64,000 bases of DNA from Periplaneta americana (Eukaryota; Arthropoda; Insecta; Blattodea; Blattidae), in assembly GCF_040183065.1 (NCBI RefSeq), contig NC_091123.1, positions 7,349,501-7,413,500 on the forward strand. The letters run 5' to 3'. Shown piece after piece: positions 58,425 to 64,000 of this stretch (the first letter of the stretch is position 1; each line of letters starts with the position of its first letter). Below the pieces are notes generated by a model that saw nothing but the letters and a program-made list of their open reading frames with translations, was not told the origin of the DNA and searched no databases. The position numbers and the translations under genes are program-made.

Positions 58425-59466
58425 ACTACTTTTGACCAATAAGACGGTAGGAAAGGACGTCTTTCAACCAATCATGGCTGCTTATCGCACAGTTTTATCG
58501 CGTCCCTAGCATTTGTTTAATTTTATCGCGTCCCTAACATTTGTTTAATTTTATCGCGTCCCTAGCATTTGTTTCTTTGTTTGCCAACATTTCAAACTGT
58601 ACTGGTTTGGACGTCAAAAAACAGAAAATTACTAACCACTCCAGTCGATGCACAGCAGTTTAAAATATGACTCGCATTGGCATTCAAGAACAAGAATTAA
58701 TAAAGATCACTGGTTATATATGAAGAACACCATTCGGAAATCCTGAATAAGTTCAGGGATACATCATGTACATCAACGAGTTCACTTCTTTTACGCACAC
58801 GTCCAATATAACATCAACTGAACCACCAACCACTAAAACATTCAAATTTGAAAATTGTACTTTCAATAACTGTTTTTTTTTAATTATTCATGTTTATTTT
58901 TTATTTCAACATCGTTAATTAAAACGTTTCTTGTTTATTTCATCATCCCTAATTAAAACTTTTCTAACACTCGTTTATATTATTTAGGTTATGTTATAGC
59001 TTCTGCTATATGATATTATGGATAGTCACGTATCAGAGATTATTTAATACTAAGATTTATTGAAAATTATCTGTCAAGTGACGTTGATTACTGGGATCCG
59101 GATGATCGAAGTGGAATGCAAATGTTTTAATAAAAATGAAACTGAATCAACAAAGACTTCTTGACTAGTAACCGTCCACAGAGTTCATTGAAGATTCCAT
59201 AGTTGGCACAACTGATAACAAGAAAACATAATCATAAAACACTACTGCCATCTAGCGTAATGTTGAGATGGTACAATAATACATTTGAAGACAGTTGTAT
59301 TTTCGTAAGCCAATTAATATTTTATTGTATTATAGTACTTTGTTACTTCTAATCTTTATATACTTTCTTTTAATCGTGTAATAGTCAGTTTTGATTTTCC
59401 CGAGATAAATCTGCTCGTGTTCCACTCCCAGATTTATCAATAAAATCAAAACTTCTAGTGAGATTA
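58425..59466 (-). mobile_element. Non-autonomous element B, inverted relative to A
   Basis: Left end has CTACGTCACAC, TTTTGACCAATAAG and CAACCAATCATGG; right end is a hairpin (59378-59466) whose outer sequence GTAATCTCACTAGAAGT matches element A's GTAATGTCACGAGATGT. Near the left end a 33-bp unit TTTTATCGCGTCCCTAGCAT is repeated three times (58495-58572). No ORF. Confidence 0.6.
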
Positions 59467-59469
59467 CTG

Positions 59470-60370
59470 TTGATAAAATTTTCCAGTCAGATTTTTATGT
59501 CGTAGTACTTGACCTTTTAGAATGATTCGTGTGAATTTTCAAGTATGTTAGCCTCTTCTTATCATAATAATAATCCTAAGTCTATCTATATTCAATTTAC
59601 CCCATGGATGGGGAAATCTGGGTATGTGTATTACTGAAGTAAAACATGTTTTAAAGTCCTTATAAAATTAAATTATCCGAACTATAGGTTATTGCATAGA
59701 CGTCAGTCACGTCTTTGGGTAGGTTAGTGTATGTATGGTATTCTCTATCTAGGATTCTATCCTCTCCCTTATCAGAAATCTTAGTTCGCACTCTGCAGTA
59801 AGTAGGTACTTTTATGTTATCATTGAATTCTGGAACCCTAGATTCGAATCAAATCTGTTACAACGTTTTACCATTGAAAATTCAGTTTCCGTTTGCATTT
59901 CATACTCCGATAAATAAATTTCAAGAGTATGAAACCTGATTGATTTTGGGGGCTTAGGATTTCAAATTAAGCATTTGAAGTCGTGAAGAATATATTTAAC
60001 TCTTTAATTATTTTATTTTTAGTTTGTGGCTGTCATAATGTTTGTTATTGTACTTATTTATGTATTGAAGAATACAGCTCTCAACTATAAAACATTAACT
60101 AATGTATTTTGTAGTCTTTAAGGACGAAATCCTGCTCCTGGAGAACTATGCAATTAGTTTCTAAAAAAGTGAAATAATTTACGTAATTCATAGCAAAGTG
60201 CATTAAGTGGCAAAGAAAATTATTACGCGCAGCCCCGTATCGGTAGGCAAAAGCGGTGGCACTTGAGTTACGCCGGTAGTCTTCAAAGTGTTGTCAGGCG
60301 GTGCATAAAAAGGGTAGTCTGTTGGTTTTGACTGCTGTGACCAAACATCGTGCTCCGATTTTGTTAGATG
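59470..60370. other. Spacer, no gene seen
   Basis: AT-rich, with no supported ORF, RNA gene or element. Confidence 0.5.
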
Positions 60371-60377
60371 TGATACT

Positions 60378-60930
60378 GTGACAATGCTACTACTCGTATT
60401 ACAGCTACTAACGTTTACTACTGCTACTATCACTACTGCTATTATTGCTACTACTACTATTACTGCTACAACTACTGCTGCTACTATTACTGCTATTGCT
60501 ACGACTACTGCTGCTACTACTATTACTACTACTGATACTACTGCTACTACTGCTACTACTACTAATACTATTACTGATAGCCTACTGCTAATACTCCTGA
60601 TACTACTACTACTAATACTACTACTGATAGCTGTTACTACCATTATTACTACTACTGTTACTGTTGCTACTACTATTACTGCTGTTGCTACTACTGGCAC
60701 TACTACTACTATTACTACTACTACTGCTACTACTTTTACTACTGATACTACTACTGCTACTACTTTTACTACTGATACTACTACTGCTATTACTACTGTT
60801 ACTAATACTGAAGCTACTATTAGTACTACTACTGCTACTACTGTTACTACTGACATTACTGGTACTACTACTGCTTGTACTACTACTACTACTGCTACTG
60901 TTACTACCACCTCCGCCACTACTACTCTAT
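60378..60930. repeat. ACT/GCT triplet-repeat tract, about 550 bp
   Basis: Imperfect (ACT)n with frequent GCT, ATT and GTT variants. Three internal near-identical stretches (ACTACTTTTACTACTGATACT) show local expansion. Long frames (poly-Thr, poly-Leu, poly-Val) on both strands are artefacts. Confidence 0.92.
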
Positions 60931-61084
60931 TGTCCGCCTAAACTTCACAACTGTCTTAATTCTCGATTGTACTTTATTCCTCATTTTCAGGCGATATATA
61001 AAAACGGCAAATAATTAAACAAGCTTAAAATATTACAATGTGTTCCCTTATTATGTATGTATGTATGTTAAATGTTATGTTTTA

Positions 61085-61275
61085 TTTAACGACGCTCGCA
61101 ACTGCAGAGGTTATATCAGCGTCGCCGGATGTGCCGGAATTTTGTCCCGCAGGAGTTCTTTTACATGCCAGTAAATCTACTGACATGAGCCTGTCGCATT
61201 TATGCACACTTAAATGCCATCGACCAGGCCCGGGATCGAACCCGCAACCTTGGGCATGGAAGCCAGCGCTATACC
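61085..61275 (-). repeat. tRNA-derived SINE (third family), reverse orientation
   Basis: On the minus strand GGTATAGCGCTGGCTTCCATG is followed by AAGGTTGCGGGTTCGATCCC (B-box), then a GGCCTGGTCGATGGCATTTA body ending GTTAAATAAAAC. It lies just left of CATG/TATG simple repeats (61272-61325). Confidence 0.65.
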
Positions 61276-61489
61276 AATGTATGCATGTATGTCTGTTTGT
61301 ATGCATGTATGCATGTATGTATGTAACCTTATGTATTCATTCGTTCATGTATGCTTTTTAAGGTTCAAAATTTCGTAATTGAAATTTAATGGATTATTGC
61401 TGCTACATAAACATGGCTAGAAACTTCAAATATTGAAGTATTCTGTGAACGATCTTTGTGGTTGACAGGATCGTTAGGGATTGCTCATT

Positions 61490-61876
61490 ACCTGAGTTCA
61501 GGGCCCGTAATTCCATGCATCCGCTGGGTTGTTCCCACGCTGCTGATCGCACTGAATTATGGGAATGAGCTCGAATTGGCAAGCTGCATATGCAATCAGC
61601 GGGGAATAAGACGAAGGAAAGGGGGATGGGCCTGTTTTCACAGCTCACTACCCCGAGAGGGTGACCACAGTGCCAGGAAGGAGGGGGGCAACCACCTGCG
61701 GCCCGCGAGTGTGCGCGAGAGGAGCCTGCGATGTAGGTGACCCGCAGTACACGCGCCGGGCCCGTGCCGTGCGGACGTCCACTCCGTCCCAGCAACAGAC
61801 ATCTGTCGACGCTCAGCGTGTTCGTCCGTCCTTATCATGCTTTGTATGTGTGTTCAGATTCCGTCCTGGTGACACC
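61490..61876 (+). promoter_or_regulatory. CpG-rich promoter and 5' UTR candidate
   Basis: GC content and CpG density jump compared with the surrounding AT-rich DNA (CCCGCAGTACACGCGCCGGG, GACGTCCACTCCG, CATCTGTCGACGCTCAGCG) and fall again after the exon at 61951. This is the only such island next to a plausible coding start. No TATA box is seen; TCAGATTCCGT near 61855 could be initiator-like. Confidence 0.5.
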
Positions 61877-61951
61877 ATGGCGATCCTCCAATCCTGCTGC
61901 TGTTGGCGCTCCGTTCGTACCGGCAGTTATGCCAGCGCCATCTACACAGCG
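61877..61951 (+). CDS. First coding exon of a host gene, probable small multispan membrane protein (partial)
   Basis: ATG at 61877 in a good context (GACACCATGG) starts 25 codons, MAILQSCCCW then RSVRTGSYASAIYTA, ending at a consensus donor GCG|GTGAGT. The cysteine run right after the start followed by RxGSYAS resembles, from memory, the cytosolic N-terminus of insect LAPTM/tetraspan-like membrane proteins, where such cysteines can be palmitoylated; family naming is tentative. The remaining exons must lie to the right of the window. The intron starts at 61952 and contains the 147-bp array. Confidence 0.6.
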
Positions 61952-62039
61952 GTGAGTACTGCCTGCCCACGTGGTGATTTTCACATGGTTACGGTGTTTG
62001 TTTATGTAAATATACGATGTAGCGAAAACCACTATCGAA

Positions 62040-63240
62040 ATTCATCATAATTCGAGAAACTTTGACTTTAGCGTACTTGAAATTCGTCATAATAATATTG
62101 TTATATTTATGGAATCTTTATTTTAGCGCTCTTGAAATTCGTTTTACTTTGTAAATTCAAAATATTCTTCCTCTAACGCTGTACAGGTCATCATAACTGT
62201 TATATTCAAGAAATTTTAACGATGTCAAAATTCGTCATAGTAATCGTTAAATTTAAGGAATTTTTATTTTAGCGCTCTTGAAATTCGTCATACTTGACAA
62301 ATTCAAAATACTCTTTCTTTAACGCTGTACAAACTCATCATAATTGTTAGATTAAAGAAACATTAACGTTGTCAAAATTCGCCATAGTAATCGTTAAATT
62401 TAAGGAATTTTTATTTTAGCGCTCTTGAAATTCGTCATATTTGACAAATTCAAAATACTCTTCCTTTAACGCTGTACAAACTTATCATAATTGTTAGATT
62501 AAAGGAACATTAACGTTGTCAAAATTCACCATAGTAATCGTTAAATTTAAGGAATTTTTATTTTAACGCTCTTGAAATTCGTCATACTTGATAAATTCAA
62601 AATACTCTTCCTTTAATACCGTACAAGTTTATCATAATTTTGTCGTTAAATTTAAGAAACTTTGACTTTAGCGTTGTTGAAATTCGTCACAATAATTGGT
62701 AAATTTAAGGAATATTTATTCTAACACTTTTGAAATTCGTCATACTTGATAGACTCAAAATTCTCTCCTTTTAACGCTTTACAAACTCATCATAATTGTT
62801 AAATTCAAGAAACTTTAACGTTGTTGAAATTCGTCATAATAATTGTTAAGTGTAAGGAATCTTTATTTTAGCGCTCTTGAAATTCGTCATATTTGATAAA
62901 TCCAAACTACTCTCCTTTTAGCGCTTTACAAACTCATCATAATTGTTAAATTCAAGAAACTTAAACGTTGTTGAAATTCGTCATAATAATTGTTAAATGT
63001 AAGGAATCTTAATTTTAGCGCTACGGTATTGAAGTTCGTAACAGGTTCTTAGTAAATTCAAAATACTCTTCCTTTAACGCTGTTGAACTCATCATAATTT
63101 TTAAATTTGAGGAACTGATTTTACTTTAACGCTGTCGAAATTTGTCGCATTTGTTAAATTAAAGGCAATGGTAGAATTCCTCATAATAAGTGTTAAATTC
63201 AAGGGACATTTCTTTAACAGTATCGAAATGCGTCAAACAA
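62040..63240 (+). repeat. Satellite-like array, about 147-bp period, eight units
   Basis: AGCGCTCTTGAAATTCGTCAT recurs at about 62125, 62270, 62416, 62565, 62723, 62871 and 63016 (spacings about 145-158). Each unit holds three related blocks of about 45-53 bp, beginning CGCTCTTGAAATTCGTC, CGCTGTACAAACTCATC and CGTTGTCAAAATTCGTC. Central units are most alike; right-hand units are diverged. Confidence 0.9.
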
Positions 63241-64000
63241 GGTTGGCAAGTGCTTTTACAATATCGAAGGAAAGTTAGAAAAACGACCAAAGCGAGTTTT
63301 TTCAATTTTCGAGATTTTGTTATGCATTTCATAAACATATGTTATACAACACTTTTTGCACAATAATATTTTTAAAACTGCAAATACAATATATTTTGCA
63401 TTGAAAATTTAGAGCAATATTATTCCAAAGCCTTCGCAAAACTATACTGTAATGGTAACTAAGTAACAATAAGTGCACTGTAATGGATCTATTTCAGTAC
63501 AGTTTTATGTTATATAGAATGGTTTCCCTAGCAACAAATTTCTGTGTAAGAATTCTAACTTTCAAGACCTAACAACAATAACTGTAAATACAACAAAAAA
63601 CACGATCGTGCAAAGAATGAAAAAAATAACAGCCATAGCTATCATGAAGTGATTGTTTTTTTTTTTTCTCGAACCAGTTCAACAATAATACAATGTTTTG
63701 TATAAAATTACACAGTACTTGAAATATATAATTATGTTCAAAATATTGCACAGAAATTTATAAATCGTATGACATCTAGAAATGATATTTTATCCCTTCT
63801 CGGCTGATTGATTCTTTTTAAATGGGTTTTACTCTAACGTACTAAAAATTCATTTTACACCACAGAATCGTAAGTAAAAAAAAGTTTAGCATTTTCGTCT
63901 TATGACATGAAGTCAAAATATCACTTAATTTTGCCACTATTTCATAGAAAAAGAAAAATGTAGGGAAGTGCAACGAACAGTATTCTAATTCCTAATATTA
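63240..64000. other. AT-rich intron sequence, no exon seen
   Basis: Presumed intron of the gene starting at 61877. No exon with both splice sites, and no recognised element. Confidence 0.5.

Noticed and set aside
60203-60941. Frames of 238 and 187 codons rich in Val/Ala or Thr/Ile/Leu
   Set aside because: Products of the ACT triplet tract on each strand; no start context, homology or splice signals.

Overview
The window looks like insect nuclear DNA, most likely from a cockroach or termite (Blattodea). That placement is inference: it rests on CYP6-type cytochrome P450 genes with small exons in long AT-rich introns, on several tRNA-derived SINEs, and on a very dense mixture of LINE, Penelope, hAT, mariner and Harbinger-type remnants. 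Nothing bacterial or organellar is seen.

Region 1 (about 0.4-42.3 kb) is a tandem array of a cytochrome P450 gene, all copies on the minus strand. Copy 1 (3528-15266) and copy 2 (26857-37201) each read as a complete six-exon gene of 514 residues with identical exon lengths (523, 274, 95, 222, 264, 167 nt) and intron phases (1,2,1,1,1). Copy 3 (40222-41126) keeps only exons 5 and 6; its homology stops at about 42.27 kb, exactly where a 5'-inverted LINE begins. The flanking DNA is duplicated too, so about 2.2 units of 14-25 kb are present. Comparing units gives clean empty sites for several insertions: a solo LTR (13758-14512), a hAT relic (16074-18953) and a Harbinger-like MITE (24403-25020) in unit 1, and a mariner-like element (33618-34672) in unit 2. 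Residue differences between the two full P450s cluster in regions known to form the substrate pocket (B-C loop and start of helix I).

Region 2 (about 42.3-61.4 kb) has no host gene that I recognise. It holds a mariner-like element abutting a Penelope-like element with a GIY-YIG endonuclease, a 1.1 kb polypyrimidine tract, a LINE 3' half, SINEs, a 199-bp palindromic MITE, two oppositely oriented members of one unusual non-autonomous family, and a 0.5 kb ACT-rich repeat.

Region 3 (about 61.45-64 kb) is GC- and CpG-rich at its left end and carries what looks like the first coding exon of a host gene on the plus strand (61877-61951, starting MAILQSCCCW and ending at a GTGAGT donor). Its intron holds a satellite-like array with a period of about 147 bp built from three related blocks of about 49 bp. 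The rest of that gene lies beyond the window.
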